Positions 15,595 through 24,335 of a stretch of 64,000 bases of DNA are shown here, piece after piece. The notes beneath the pieces are model-generated. The model was not told where the DNA came from, searched no databases, and worked only from the letters and a program-made list of their open reading frames with translations. Source of the stretch: Glutamicibacter nicotianae (GTDB taxonomy: Bacteria; Actinomycetota; Actinomycetes; Actinomycetales; Micrococcaceae); assembly GCF_006539525.1 (NCBI RefSeq), contig NZ_BJNE01000002.1, positions 1 through 64,000 on the forward strand. Reading direction: 5' to 3'. How positions within the stretch are numbered: the stretch's first letter is position 1; every line of letters starts with the position of its first letter. Both the position numbers and the translations under genes were made by a program.

Positions 15595-17334
15595 TTGAAA
15601 ACTAAATTATCTGCTCTGATCCTCAGCATTGCTCTGGGAATCAGTCCACTTATGGCAGTGCCGGCGCAAGCCAGCATGGGGGACTGCACCGTTGAAGGCA
15701 GCAGCGCGGTTTGCACTGGAGACGACCAGCAAGCAGTGCATGGCAATACTTCCATCACTGACTTGAGCTTGGAGAACGCGCCAATTAAGGGTGATGTTCT
15801 GAAAAGCATGACCGCGCTAAACCGTCTGGCGTACAACGGTCCGATTGACGTGGACTTACGAGAATTCTTGAACGCACCAGCTTTAGCACAACTGGAAATC
15901 ACGTTCGACACGAAGCCAGTCCGTGTGCTGGCAGGTACTGAATTCAAGCTTCAAACCTTCAGAGGTTTCGACGGCGAACCTTTCAGCTTGGAAATCGGAG
16001 ACTACTTTACGAACGACGGATGGACAGATCCGCCAGTCAAGCAGGTGGGGTTTAATACTTTCGTTGCCCCCAGGGCAACGCATATTCGCTTCTTGGATGG
16101 ATACTACGAGGGCCAGCACAAGGCAGACGGGCGCAGCCTGCAGTACAACATCCATGTCGGTGAACAATATGTTGTCTCTGCATATGAAGAATTGTCATGG
16201 CTGGGTACGGGAAAGCTACAGGCTAGCTATACCCCCTTCGGCGAAGCTTCAATCTTGAATCCGTCGGCAACTACGGTTCCCGTCGGTACTTGGGTGACTG
16301 CTGCAGGCAGCAAAACCTCCACCGGCTTCGCCATGAAAACCAATTGCACTTGGAGCCGCGGCAGCACAGTAGTCCAAAAATCAAAAAGTGGAGATTCAGG
16401 CGGCTGCGCTTACAAGCTGAGCAAGGCAGACTCCGGCAAAAAGCTCACCGTCAAAGCAACGCATCATGAGTACTGGGGCGAAACAGAATACTGGCAAAGC
16501 ACAACGGAAACCTTCTCCAGAATTTTCACTGTCCAGGATCCAATCCTGTTAAAACTGGGGCGGATTGACTCGGCGCAGGTAGGGAAGAAGCTCACTGCGA
16601 AGTTCTCCAATGCGCCGTCAGGTGTAAAGCTCAAATACCAGTGGCTTCGCGCAGGGGAGAGAATCAATGGCGCCACCAAGTCCACCTACACGCCAACCAC
16701 TGCGGATTTGGGCAAACGCCTCGCTTATTCGGTAACGGGTTCAAAATCTGGAATGTACCCGGTTGTCCATACCTCGTATGACACCTCCCGGGTCACAAAG
16801 GGAAAATACACTGTCACTAAAGCGCCGCGTATCAGTGGCAAGACAGTCTATGGACAAACACTGAAGGTCAATCCTGGCACCCGTTCCACCAAGCCGGGAA
16901 AGTTTAGGTACCAGTGGCTGCGTGATGGCAAGACCATCAAGAACGCTACGAAGACCACCTACAAACTGGGTCTGTCCGATACAGGCAGGAATATCAGCGT
17001 CCGAGTCACCGCCAGCGGTCCCGGATTTGCAACCCAGACAAGCACCACTGCTAAGACCAAGAAGGTAGCCAAGGCGAAGTTCACGGTAAAGAAGGGAGCA
17101 TCCGTATCGGGCAAGATGAAGGTTGGCTCGAAACTGACAGCCAAACCCGGTTCGTGGAGTCCGAAACCCGAGAAATACAAATACCAGTGGTACCGTTCTG
17201 GCGCCCCGATCAGCAAAGCCACCAAGTCGACCTACAAGGTGACCTCGCGGGACCTGGGCAAGGTTGTCTACGTGAAGGTCACCGGAAGTAAGAAGGGCTA
17301 CGCCTCGAAGACCTCAACTTCTTCGGTTAAGTAG
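15595..17334 (+). CDS. secreted protein with Ig-like YQWxR repeats
   Basis: A 579-residue exported protein. It starts at TTG 15595 behind GGGGAAA and has a clear signal peptide (MKTKLSALILSIALG, cleavage likely after AVPAQA). Residues 28-220 form a globular region whose early part has leucine-spaced strands. From about 225 there are four repeats of about 85 residues. Three are clear and follow the plan YQWLR-G-I-ATK-TY-D-GK-V-VTGSK-GY; the first is degenerate and contains two cysteines. Such repeats occur in actinobacterial cell-surface proteins. There is no LPXTG anchor. GC and codon use are lower than in its neighbours, which suggests acquisition. The ligand is unknown. Confidence 0.75.
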   Translation: MKTKLSALILSIALGISPLMAVPAQASMGDCTVEGSSAVCTGDDQQAVHGNTSITDLSLENAPIKGDVLKSMTALNRLAYNGPIDVDLREFLNAPALAQLEITFDTKPVRVLAGTEFKLQTFRGFDGEPFSLEIGDYFTNDGWTDPPVKQVGFNTFVAPRATHIRFLDGYYEGQHKADGRSLQYNIHVGEQYVVSAYEELSWLGTGKLQASYTPFGEASILNPSATTVPVGTWVTAAGSKTSTGFAMKTNCTWSRGSTVVQKSKSGDSGGCAYKLSKADSGKKLTVKATHHEYWGETEYWQSTTETFSRIFTVQDPILLKLGRIDSAQVGKKLTAKFSNAPSGVKLKYQWLRAGERINGATKSTYTPTTADLGKRLAYSVTGSKSGMYPVVHTSYDTSRVTKGKYTVTKAPRISGKTVYGQTLKVNPGTRSTKPGKFRYQWLRDGKTIKNATKTTYKLGLSDTGRNISVRVTASGPGFATQTSTTAKTKKVAKAKFTVKKGASVSGKMKVGSKLTAKPGSWSPKPEKYKYQWYRSGAPISKATKSTYKVTSRDLGKVVYVKVTGSKKGYASKTSTSSVK

Positions 17335-17349
17335 CATCGTCAGCGACTG

Positions 17350-17385
17350 GCCGACAACTACGTGTTCACGTGGTTGTCGGCTTTT
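17350..17385 (+). terminator. rho-independent terminator
   Basis: GCCGACAAC pairs with GTTGTCGGC, with a further inner ACGT/ACGT pairing, and TTTT follows directly. It ends the secreted-protein transcript. Confidence 0.85.
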
Positions 17386-17806
17386 ACGCCCTGCCCGACT
17401 CAAGACGGACGATGTAACCTCATGACCAATACGGGGATGAAGTTGCCCGTCCTTCGATGAACTATTGGCTACCTCCGAGCACAATCGAATGACGGCACTT
17501 TCGAATCATGTCCCACATACTTACTTTTTAAATGTGTGATGTCTCAAGACACCGGTGACACTTCTGTCTCAGGACATCGGTAACAGATCAGACCGGATCA
17601 CTCTGTCTGTCAGGCTGAAGTGAGGCCACTGATTCATAGCAAGTAAACCTTCCCCCTCCGGAAAAGCTGGGGGAGAACCCCCGCAATCTAGCGGATAAGT
17701 TCCCGGGCAAAGATATATGTCCACCACGTCAAATACCACCTCGATGGGTTCATAAGGCCCCGGATTACCCGGCGTGGCAGTAGCCAAACCGCCGGTTTTT
17801 GCAATA
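17386..17806. other. gap with tandem repeats, no gene
   Basis: No supported coding region. The notable content is the pair of 20-bp repeats at 17541-17585. The rest, up to the araR gene, shows no family resemblance on either strand. Confidence 0.5.
17541..17585. repeat. two tandem 20-bp repeats, possible IS end remnant
   Basis: GTCTCAAGACACCGGTGACA (17541-17560) and GTCTCAGGACATCGGTAACA (17566-17585) differ at three positions and are 25 bases apart. Repeats of this kind, with a GTCTnnGGACAT core, resemble ends of IS481-like elements as I remember them. No transposase is present here. Confidence 0.45.
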
Positions 17807-18868
17807 ATGACCGATGTGAACATTGCTCAGCCCGGTGAAGGGCACCCAGATAAAAGGCCACCGTCAATGGCGGATGTAGCGGCCGTGGCAGGGGTGTCGC
17901 ACCAGACTGTCTCCCGAGTGCTCAACAACCACCCCAATGTCAGGTCCGGAACGCGCGACCAGGTCATGGAAGCAATCCGCAAACTCGGGTATCGCCGCAA
18001 TCGAGCTGCCCGTGCGTTGGCAACATCGCACTCCAGCACCATTGGGATTCTGACCATCGGCAGCGAGTTCTTTGGACCGCAGTCAACTGTGCTGGCCATC
18101 GAAGCAGCAGCCCGCGCGCAAGGCTATTTCGTCAGCGTGACCGCATTGGATCGCTACGACGCTCACAGTGCAACCGAAGCCTTGAACCACCTGGTTGACC
18201 AAGGAGTTGACGGCGTGGTGATGGTCGCGCCGTTCGAAAAGGTCATTGACGCCCTGGATGATGCGGCGCTCAAGATCCCAGTGGTGGTTGTCGCCGCCCG
18301 CACCAGTGTTCCCGCTTCGGATCCGGCCCGCTACGTCTATGTAGACCAGCGCGAAGGCGCACGCCTGGCTACCGGACACCTCCTGGCATTAGGCCATCGC
18401 AAAATCGCCCACGTCTCCGGACCAACCGGCTGGTTCGACGCCACCGAGCGGCAAATCGGCTGGCAGGAAAAAATGCTCGAAGCCAAGGCGCCGATTATTG
18501 AAGTGCCCGCCGAATCATGGCTGGCGCCCAGCGGGTACGAGGCGGGCAAGAGACTGGTTGACTCGGTGCGCGTCGGGGAAGTGACGGCAGTCTTCGCCGC
18601 GAATGACTATCTCGCCACTGGCATCCTGCGCGCCTTCTGGGAAGTCGGGCTGGATGTGCCAACCGATGTCTCGGTGATCGGTTTCGACGATCTGCAGATT
18701 TCGAATTTCCTCATTCCATCGCTGACCACTGTCCGGCAGCCATTCAGGGACGTCGGGCATGCGGCACTCACGGAATTGCTCGAAGGCGACACCGCCGATA
18801 AATCTCCAAAGGTGATTGCTCCAACGCTGGTCATGCGGGCAAGCACGGCTCCGCCGAAGTCCCAGTAA
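17807..18868 (+). CDS. araR: LacI family regulator of arabinose genes (AraR)
   Basis: A 353-residue LacI/GalR repressor. The N-terminal helix-turn-helix is SMADVAAVAGVSHQTVSRVLNNHPNV with the minor-groove hinge helix RRNRAARALATSHSS. The periplasmic-binding-like ligand domain follows (DGVVMVAPFEK, GHRKIAHVSGP, AVFAANDYLATGIL, VSVIGFDDLQISNFLIPSLTTVRQP). It lies just upstream of araBDA, and a LacI-type palindrome stands before both araB and the sugar transporter, so it is probably the arabinose-responsive repressor of both. ATG 17807 is preferred; GTG 17774 would add eleven residues. Neither has a strong ribosome site. Confidence 0.88.
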   Translation: MTDVNIAQPGEGHPDKRPPSMADVAAVAGVSHQTVSRVLNNHPNVRSGTRDQVMEAIRKLGYRRNRAARALATSHSSTIGILTIGSEFFGPQSTVLAIEAAARAQGYFVSVTALDRYDAHSATEALNHLVDQGVDGVVMVAPFEKVIDALDDAALKIPVVVVAARTSVPASDPARYVYVDQREGARLATGHLLALGHRKIAHVSGPTGWFDATERQIGWQEKMLEAKAPIIEVPAESWLAPSGYEAGKRLVDSVRVGEVTAVFAANDYLATGILRAFWEVGLDVPTDVSVIGFDDLQISNFLIPSLTTVRQPFRDVGHAALTELLEGDTADKSPKVIAPTLVMRASTAPPKSQ

Positions 18869-18903
18869 TTCTGTTCTAGTTGCCCGCATCTCGACAGCGG
18901 GTG

Positions 18904-18933
18904 TTGCGCATCACGAAATGTTAGCGCTAACAT
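18904..18933 (+). promoter_or_regulatory. araBDA promoter
   Basis: TTGCGC (18904-18909) and TAACAT (18928-18933) are 18 bases apart. The spacer and -10 are covered by the AraR palindrome, so repressor binding would block polymerase. Confidence 0.6.
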
Positions 18934-18934
18934 T
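18917..18934. promoter_or_regulatory. AraR operator 1
   Basis: AATGTTAGCGCTAACATT is an 18-bp perfect palindrome with the central CG typical of LacI-family sites. The inner TGTTAGCGCTAACA is repeated exactly at 23015-23028. Confidence 0.85.
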
Positions 18935-19031
18935 ACTTCGAAGTTCCTGCCGGCAATATTCCGAATTCCTCGGAGGGCTGCTGGCGATGCGAAGACGCTG
19001 CCCACAAGCTGGGCCTCAGGACGGAGATTTC

Positions 19032-20645
19032 ATGGCCACCGCGCCCCAGGATGCTACTGCTGCCCAGCTCATCACCAGCGGCCAAACCGTGCTCGGCGTC
19101 GAACTGGGCTCCACCAACATCAAGGCCAGCCTGATTGGCCCGGACTTCCAGCAGCTGGCCAGCGGAAGCCACCAGTGGGAGAACCAGTTCGAAGACCAGC
19201 TGTGGACCTACTCGCTGGACGCTATCCACTCCGGCCTGCAGCAGTGCTTCGCCGCCGTGCTGGCCGACTGCCGCCAGCGCTACGGCGTTGCGCCTAGTAC
19301 CTTCGCCTCGATGGGCGTCTCGGCCATGATGCACGGCTACCTGGCCTTTGGCCAGGACGGCGATCTGCTGGTTCCCTTCCGCACCTGGCGCAACACCAAC
19401 ACACAGGTGGCCGCCGAGCGGCTGACCGGAGCCTTCCGTGTCAACATCCCGCTGCGCTGGTCCGTTGCCCACTACTTCCAGGCCATGATCGATGGCGAGG
19501 AGCATGTGCCGCAGGTCCGGCACCTCACCACCCTGGCTGGCTATGTCCACACGCTGCTCACTGGCGAAAAAGTGCTGGGCGTCGGTGATGCCTCGGGCAT
19601 GTTCCCCATCGACACTGCGACCGGCACCTACGACGCCGCGATGCTCGACGCCTTCGACGAGATCTCAGCGTCCTACCAGGCCACATGCACCCTGGCCGAA
19701 CTGCTGCCGGCAGTCCTGCCAGCCGGCGCGGCGGCAGGAAACCTGAGCGAAGCCGGAGCCCGCCTGCTCGATCCCACCGGCCAGCTGCAGCCCGGCACCC
19801 CGTTCTGCCCGCCCGAAGGCGATGCCGGAACCGGTATGGTGGCCACCAACTCGGTGGCCGTGCGCACCGGCAACGTCTCGGCCGGCACCTCGATCTTCGC
19901 GATGCTGGTGCTGGAGAAGCCACTGGCCGGAGTGCACCACGAAATCGATGTGGTCACCACCCCGGCCGGCGACAGCGTCGCGATGGTCCACTGCAATAAC
20001 GGCGCAAGCGAGATCGGTGTCTGGGCAGGCGTATTCGGCCAGTTCGCGAAGGCGCTGGGCGTGGATGCCTCCAGCGACCGCATCTTCGAGGCGCTGCTCG
20101 GCTCGGCACTGGACGGCCAGGCCGACGGGGCAGGCCTGCTGGCCTATAACAACCTGTCGGGCGAGCCGGTCACCGGCCTGGAGCAAGGGCGGCCGCTGGT
20201 CATCCGCACCCCGGACTCCGCATTGACCCTGGCCAACCTGATGCGCGCCCAGGTTTACGGCATGTTCGCCACCCTGAGCCTGGGCATGAAGGTGCTGGCC
20301 GCGCAGGGCGTGCGGGTGGAAAAGCTCAATGCCCATGGCGGCATCTTCCGCACCGCCGGGGTGGCCCAGCGCTTCCTGGCCGCCGCGCTGGACACCGAAG
20401 TGAGCGTCTCGGAAACTGCCGGCCACGGCGGGCCGTGGGGCATCGCGGTGCTGGCAAGCTTCCGCCAGTTCATCGAAGCCAACCCGCAGGCCAGCTTGGA
20501 TTCCTATCTGGACGAGCTGGTCTTCGCCGAGGCCAAGACCAAGGGCGCGGCCCCATTGCCTGAAGATGTGGCCGGCTACAACGCCTGGCTGCAGAACTAT
20601 GAATCCGGTTTGGCCATTCAGTGTGCGGCCATCACCGCCCTGTAA
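19032..20645 (+). CDS. araB: L-ribulokinase
   Basis: An FGGY-family sugar kinase of about 537 residues that phosphorylates L-ribulose to L-ribulose 5-phosphate. The N-terminal phosphate-binding motif is GVELGSTNIKASLIGP, followed by HQWENQFEDQLWTYSLDAI, MGVSAMMHGYLAF and PFRTWRNTN. This version is typical of actinobacterial ara operons rather than the enterobacterial AraB. The C-terminal half has the second ATPase lobe (LNAHGGIFRTAGVAQRFLA). ATG 19032 is chosen for the CGGAG five bases upstream; longer starts would overlap the operator. AraD follows after 25 bases. Confidence 0.92.
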   Translation: MATAPQDATAAQLITSGQTVLGVELGSTNIKASLIGPDFQQLASGSHQWENQFEDQLWTYSLDAIHSGLQQCFAAVLADCRQRYGVAPSTFASMGVSAMMHGYLAFGQDGDLLVPFRTWRNTNTQVAAERLTGAFRVNIPLRWSVAHYFQAMIDGEEHVPQVRHLTTLAGYVHTLLTGEKVLGVGDASGMFPIDTATGTYDAAMLDAFDEISASYQATCTLAELLPAVLPAGAAAGNLSEAGARLLDPTGQLQPGTPFCPPEGDAGTGMVATNSVAVRTGNVSAGTSIFAMLVLEKPLAGVHHEIDVVTTPAGDSVAMVHCNNGASEIGVWAGVFGQFAKALGVDASSDRIFEALLGSALDGQADGAGLLAYNNLSGEPVTGLEQGRPLVIRTPDSALTLANLMRAQVYGMFATLSLGMKVLAAQGVRVEKLNAHGGIFRTAGVAQRFLAAALDTEVSVSETAGHGGPWGIAVLASFRQFIEANPQASLDSYLDELVFAEAKTKGAAPLPEDVAGYNAWLQNYESGLAIQCAAITAL

Positions 20646-20670
20646 GTTTCCAGCAGAAAGCCAAGAAAAC

Positions 20671-21387
20671 ATGAGTGAGTTCAAGTCACTGGCGGATTAC
20701 CCGCAATCGATGCAAGATGAGGTGGCTGCGGTCCGGCAGCTCGTTGCCAGCCTGCACGCCGAATTGCCGCGCTACGAGCTGGTGGTCTGGACCGCAGGCA
20801 ACGTCTCCCAGCGCGTGCGCCATCCGCAGATCACCGATGGCAGCTCAGACCTCTTCGTGATCAAGCCGTCGGGGGTCTCCTACGACGACTTGACCCCTGA
20901 ATCGATGGTGGTGTGCACCATCGATGGCCAGCTGCTCGAGGGCGAGCATGCGCCATCCTCGGATACCGCCGCCCACGCCTACACCTACGAGCACATGCCG
21001 GAGGTCGGCGGCGTGGTGCACACCCACTCCACCTACGCCACCGCGTGGGCAGCGCGCGGCGAGGACATCCCCTGCGTGCTGACCATGATGGCTGACGAAT
21101 TCGGCGGACCAATCCCGGTGGGCCCTTTCGCCATCATCGGCGACGACTCGATTGGCCGCGGCATTGTTTCTACGCTGCGCGAATCCCGCAGCCCCGCGGT
21201 GCTCATGGCCAACCACGGGCCATTCACCATCGGCAAGGATGCCAGGGCTGCAGTCAAGGCTGCGGTGATGTGCGAGGAAGTGGCCCGCACTGTGCATATC
21301 GCCCAGCAGCTCGGGGACCCGCAGCCTATCGACCCCGCGAAAATCGACTCGCTCTACGAGCGCTACCAGAACGTTTACGGACAGTAA
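20671..21387 (+). CDS. araD: L-ribulose-5-phosphate 4-epimerase
   Basis: A class II aldolase-fold, zinc-dependent epimerase of 238 residues that converts L-ribulose 5-phosphate to D-xylulose 5-phosphate. TAGNVSQR near residue 35, [13 protein letters not shown], the zinc-binding [16 protein letters not shown] near residue 115, and [12 protein letters not shown] (third zinc histidine) are present. The H-T-H-S is followed by T-Y instead of the more common R-H of enteric AraD. It lies between araB and araA with short gaps. Confidence 0.93.
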   Translation: MSEFKSLADYPQSMQDEVAAVRQLVASLHAELPRYELVVWTAGNVSQRVRHPQITDGSSDLFVIKPSGVSYDDLTPESMVVCTIDGQLLEGEHAPSSDTAAHAYTYEHMPEVGGVVHTHSTYATAWAARGEDIPCVLTMMADEFGGPIPVGPFAIIGDDSIGRGIVSTLRESRSPAVLMANHGPFTIGKDARAAVKAAVMCEEVARTVHIAQQLGDPQPIDPAKIDSLYERYQNVYGQ

Positions 21388-21394
21388 GGACATC

Positions 21395-22906
21395 ATGGCC
21401 AAGGCATATAACGACAAGGAAATCTGGTTCTTCACCGGCAGCCAGGACCTGTACGGCGAGGACACCCTGCGCCAGGTGGCGCAGCAGTCCACCGAGGTGG
21501 CGCAGGCGCTGGATGCGTCCGCCGATGTCCCGGCGAAGATCATCTGGAAGCCGGTGCTGAAGGACTCCGAGTCGATCCGCCGCGCGATGCTGGAAGCGAA
21601 CTCGGATGAGAACGTGCTGGGCGTGATCACCTGGATGCACACCTTCAGCCCGGCGAAGATGTGGATCAACGGCCTGAAGGCCCTCCAGAAGCCGCTGCTG
21701 CACCTGCACACCCAGGCAAATGTCGAACTGCCGTGGGATTCGATCGACTTCGACTTCATGAACCTGAACCAGGCTGCGCACGGCGACCGCGAATACGCCT
21801 ACCTGGCCACCCGCCTGGGCGCCGCGCGCACCACGGTGGTCGGCCACGTCTCCAATCCCGCGGTCACCCGCCGCGTGGGCACCTGGATCCGCGGCGCTGC
21901 CGGTTTCAACGCCGTGCAGAACCTGAAGCTGGTCCGCTTTGGCGACAACATGCGCAATGTCGCGGTGACCGAGGGCGACAAGACCGAAGCCGAGATCCGC
22001 TTCGGCGTCTCGGTGAACACCTGGGCCGTCAATGACCTGGTCGAGGCCGTGAAGGCCGTGGCCGAAGCCGGCATCGATGCGCTGGTCGCCGAGTACGAGC
22101 GCGAGTACGACGTGGTTCCCGAACTGCGTGCCGGCGGTGCCCGCCACGAGTCGCTGCGCTATGCCGCCGCCCAGGAAATCGCGCTGGAAGCGTTCCTGTC
22201 CAAGGCCGGCGCCATGGCCTTCACCACCAACTTCGAGGACCTCGGCGGGCTCAAGCAGCTGCCGGGCCTGGCCGTGCAGCGCCTGATGGGCAAGGGCTAC
22301 GGCTTCGGCGCCGAGGGCGACTGGAAGACCGCGGTGCTGGTGCGTGCCGCCAAGGTGATGGGCGAGGGCCTGCCGGGCGGAGCCTCGCTGATGGAGGACT
22401 ACACCTACGACCTGACCCCCGGCAAGGAGCTGATCCTCGGTGCCCACATGCTCGAGGTCTGCCCGTCGCTGACCACCTCGAAGCCGCGGGTGGAAATCCA
22501 CCCGCTGGGCATCGGCGGCCGCGAGGATCCGGTGCGCATGGTCTTCAGCGCGGATGCCGCCGAGGGCGCGGTGGTCGTGTCCATGGCCGATATGCGCGAG
22601 CGCTTCCGGCTGACCGCCAATGTGGTCGATGTGGTGACCCCGCCGGCTGACCTGCCGAACTTGCCGGTGGCCCGCGCGGTCTGGAGCCCGCGGCCTGACT
22701 TCAATATCTCTGCCGAGTCCTGGCTTGCCGCCGGCGGTGCGCACCACACGGTGATGTCCACCGCCGCAGGCATCGAGGCCTTCGAGATCTTCGCGGAGAT
22801 CGCCGGTGCCGAGCTGCTGGTCATCGACGAGGAGACCACGCGCCGGAACTTCGCGCAGCAGATCCGCGTCAACCAGAGCTACTACCGCTTGGCGCAGGGT
22901 TTCTAG
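21395..22906 (+). CDS. araA: L-arabinose isomerase
   Basis: A 503-residue isomerase that converts L-arabinose to L-ribulose. It matches the family over its full length: [14 protein letters not shown] at the start, [29 protein letters not shown], then the metal site residues in [38 protein letters not shown] and GGAHHTVMS. It is the last gene of araBDA and starts seven bases after araD. A weak GC-rich stem (22933-22958) and then the second AraR operator follow. Confidence 0.97.
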   Translation: MAKAYNDKEIWFFTGSQDLYGEDTLRQVAQQSTEVAQALDASADVPAKIIWKPVLKDSESIRRAMLEANSDENVLGVITWMHTFSPAKMWINGLKALQKPLLHLHTQANVELPWDSIDFDFMNLNQAAHGDREYAYLATRLGAARTTVVGHVSNPAVTRRVGTWIRGAAGFNAVQNLKLVRFGDNMRNVAVTEGDKTEAEIRFGVSVNTWAVNDLVEAVKAVAEAGIDALVAEYEREYDVVPELRAGGARHESLRYAAAQEIALEAFLSKAGAMAFTTNFEDLGGLKQLPGLAVQRLMGKGYGFGAEGDWKTAVLVRAAKVMGEGLPGGASLMEDYTYDLTPGKELILGAHMLEVCPSLTTSKPRVEIHPLGIGGREDPVRMVFSADAAEGAVVVSMADMRERFRLTANVVDVVTPPADLPNLPVARAVWSPRPDFNISAESWLAAGGAHHTVMSTAAGIEAFEIFAEIAGAELLVIDEETTRRNFAQQIRVNQSYYRLAQGF

Positions 22907-23014
22907 CAGCCAGGCAGGCCCTTTCCCGGGCTCTGCGCGCTCTGTGCTGGGCGCGCAGGACCACTGGGTAAGGAATCTTAATTTATTTTCATCAGAGGGT
23001 GGTCGAAGTCACTG

Positions 23015-23028
23015 TGTTAGCGCTAACA
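23015..23028. promoter_or_regulatory. AraR operator 2
   Basis: TGTTAGCGCTAACA is identical to the core of the operator before araB. It lies 54 bases upstream of the binding-protein start and should control the sugar importer. Confidence 0.85.
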
Positions 23029-23081
23029 TAGTGTGAGTCCAGTCTCATTCGCAGATATGGCAACCTTTCAAGGAGGAAAAG

Positions 23082-24251
23082 ATGGCATGGAATAATTGGA
23101 CCCGCAAAGCCGTGGCGACCATGGGATCGCTCGCACTGGTCGGCGCATTGGCAGCCTGCAGCGGCAGCGGCGCCGGAGGCGGAGCCGGGGCTGGTGGCGG
23201 GGAATCGACCGCCCCCGAGGACATCCAGGTGGGCGTCGCAATGCCAACGGAGACGTCCGAACGCTGGATTGCCGACGGTGAAGCGGTCAAGTCCCAGCTG
23301 GAAGAAGCCGGCTTCGAAGTCGACCTGCAGTTCGCGAATGACGACATCCCCACCCAGCAGCAGCAGATCGATCAGATGATCACCAAGGGCAGCGACATCC
23401 TGGTGGTCGCCTCCATCGACGGCACCGCGCTGTCCACCCAGCTGCAGGCCGCCGCGGACCAGAACATCCCGATCATCTCCTACGACCGCCTGATCAACGG
23501 CACCGAGAACGTGGACTTCTACGTCACCTTCGACAACTACAACGTCGGTGTCCAGCAGGCCACCTCGCTGCTGGCCGGCATGGGCCTGGCCGACGACCAG
23601 GGCAAGCGCACCGACAAGAAGGGCAAGTTCAACATCGAGCTCTTCGCCGGTTCGATCGACGACAACAACGCGCACTTCTTCTGGAAGGGCGCCATGGACA
23701 CCCTGAAGCCATACCTCGACGACGGCACGCTGACGGTCAAGTCCGGCCAGACCAAGATCGAGCAGGCCGCCACCCTGCGCTGGAGCCAGGAAGAAGCCCA
23801 GTCGCGCATGGAAGACCTGATCACCGCCCATTACCAGGGCGGCAAGACCAAGATCGACGGCATCCTCTCGCCATTCGACGGGATCTCCCGCGGCATTATC
23901 ACCGCACTGTCCAACGCCGGCTACGGCAAGTCCATCAAGGACGGCCTGCCGATCATCTCCGGCCAGGACGCTGAAATCGCATCGGTGAAGCTGATCGACG
24001 ATGGCGTGCAGTACGCAACCATCTTCAAGGACACCCGCAAGCTGGCCACCCAGGCTGTCGAGGCCGTGAAGGCCTACGCCGGCGGCGGCGAGCCGGAAGC
24101 GAACGACACCGAAAGCTACGACAACGGCAAGAAGGTCGTTCCTTCCTACCTGCTGGATTCGGACATCGTGGTCAAGGACAACATCACCTCGCTGCTGGTC
24201 GACTCCGGGTACTACACCGCCGAGGAAGTCAAGGCCGGCCAGGCCAAGTAG
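23082..24251 (+). CDS. sugar ABC transporter substrate-binding lipoprotein (ChvE-like)
   Basis: A periplasmic-binding-fold sugar receptor of 389 residues anchored as a lipoprotein. The signal ends in the lipobox LAACSG (cysteine near residue 25), followed by a glycine/alanine linker. GVAMPTETSERWIADGE, IDQMITKGSDILVVASIDGTAL, PIISYDRLINGTENVDFYVTFDN and GLPIISGQDAEIASVKLI are characteristic of the ChvE/multiple sugar-binding group. Arabinose and galactose are likely ligands given the gene context. An AAGGAGG ribosome site precedes ATG 23082. The transcript is probably controlled by AraR at 23015. Confidence 0.93.
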   Translation: MAWNNWTRKAVATMGSLALVGALAACSGSGAGGGAGAGGGESTAPEDIQVGVAMPTETSERWIADGEAVKSQLEEAGFEVDLQFANDDIPTQQQQIDQMITKGSDILVVASIDGTALSTQLQAAADQNIPIISYDRLINGTENVDFYVTFDNYNVGVQQATSLLAGMGLADDQGKRTDKKGKFNIELFAGSIDDNNAHFFWKGAMDTLKPYLDDGTLTVKSGQTKIEQAATLRWSQEEAQSRMEDLITAHYQGGKTKIDGILSPFDGISRGIITALSNAGYGKSIKDGLPIISGQDAEIASVKLIDDGVQYATIFKDTRKLATQAVEAVKAYAGGGEPEANDTESYDNGKKVVPSYLLDSDIVVKDNITSLLVDSGYYTAEEVKAGQAK

Positions 24252-24264
24252 CCGCGCAGGCAGC

Positions 24265-24309
24265 AACCGCGGTGGCGGGAGGGCATCCTGCGCTCACGCC
24301 ACCGCGGTT
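24265..24309 (+). terminator. intercistronic stem-loop after the binding-protein gene
   Basis: AACCGCGGTGGCG pairs with its exact complement across a 19-base loop, without a T run. Hairpins in this position commonly stabilise the binding-protein mRNA and reduce read-through to the ATPase and permease. Confidence 0.7.
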
Positions 24310-24335
24310 CACCGCTCACAGCACACACCAAGGAC

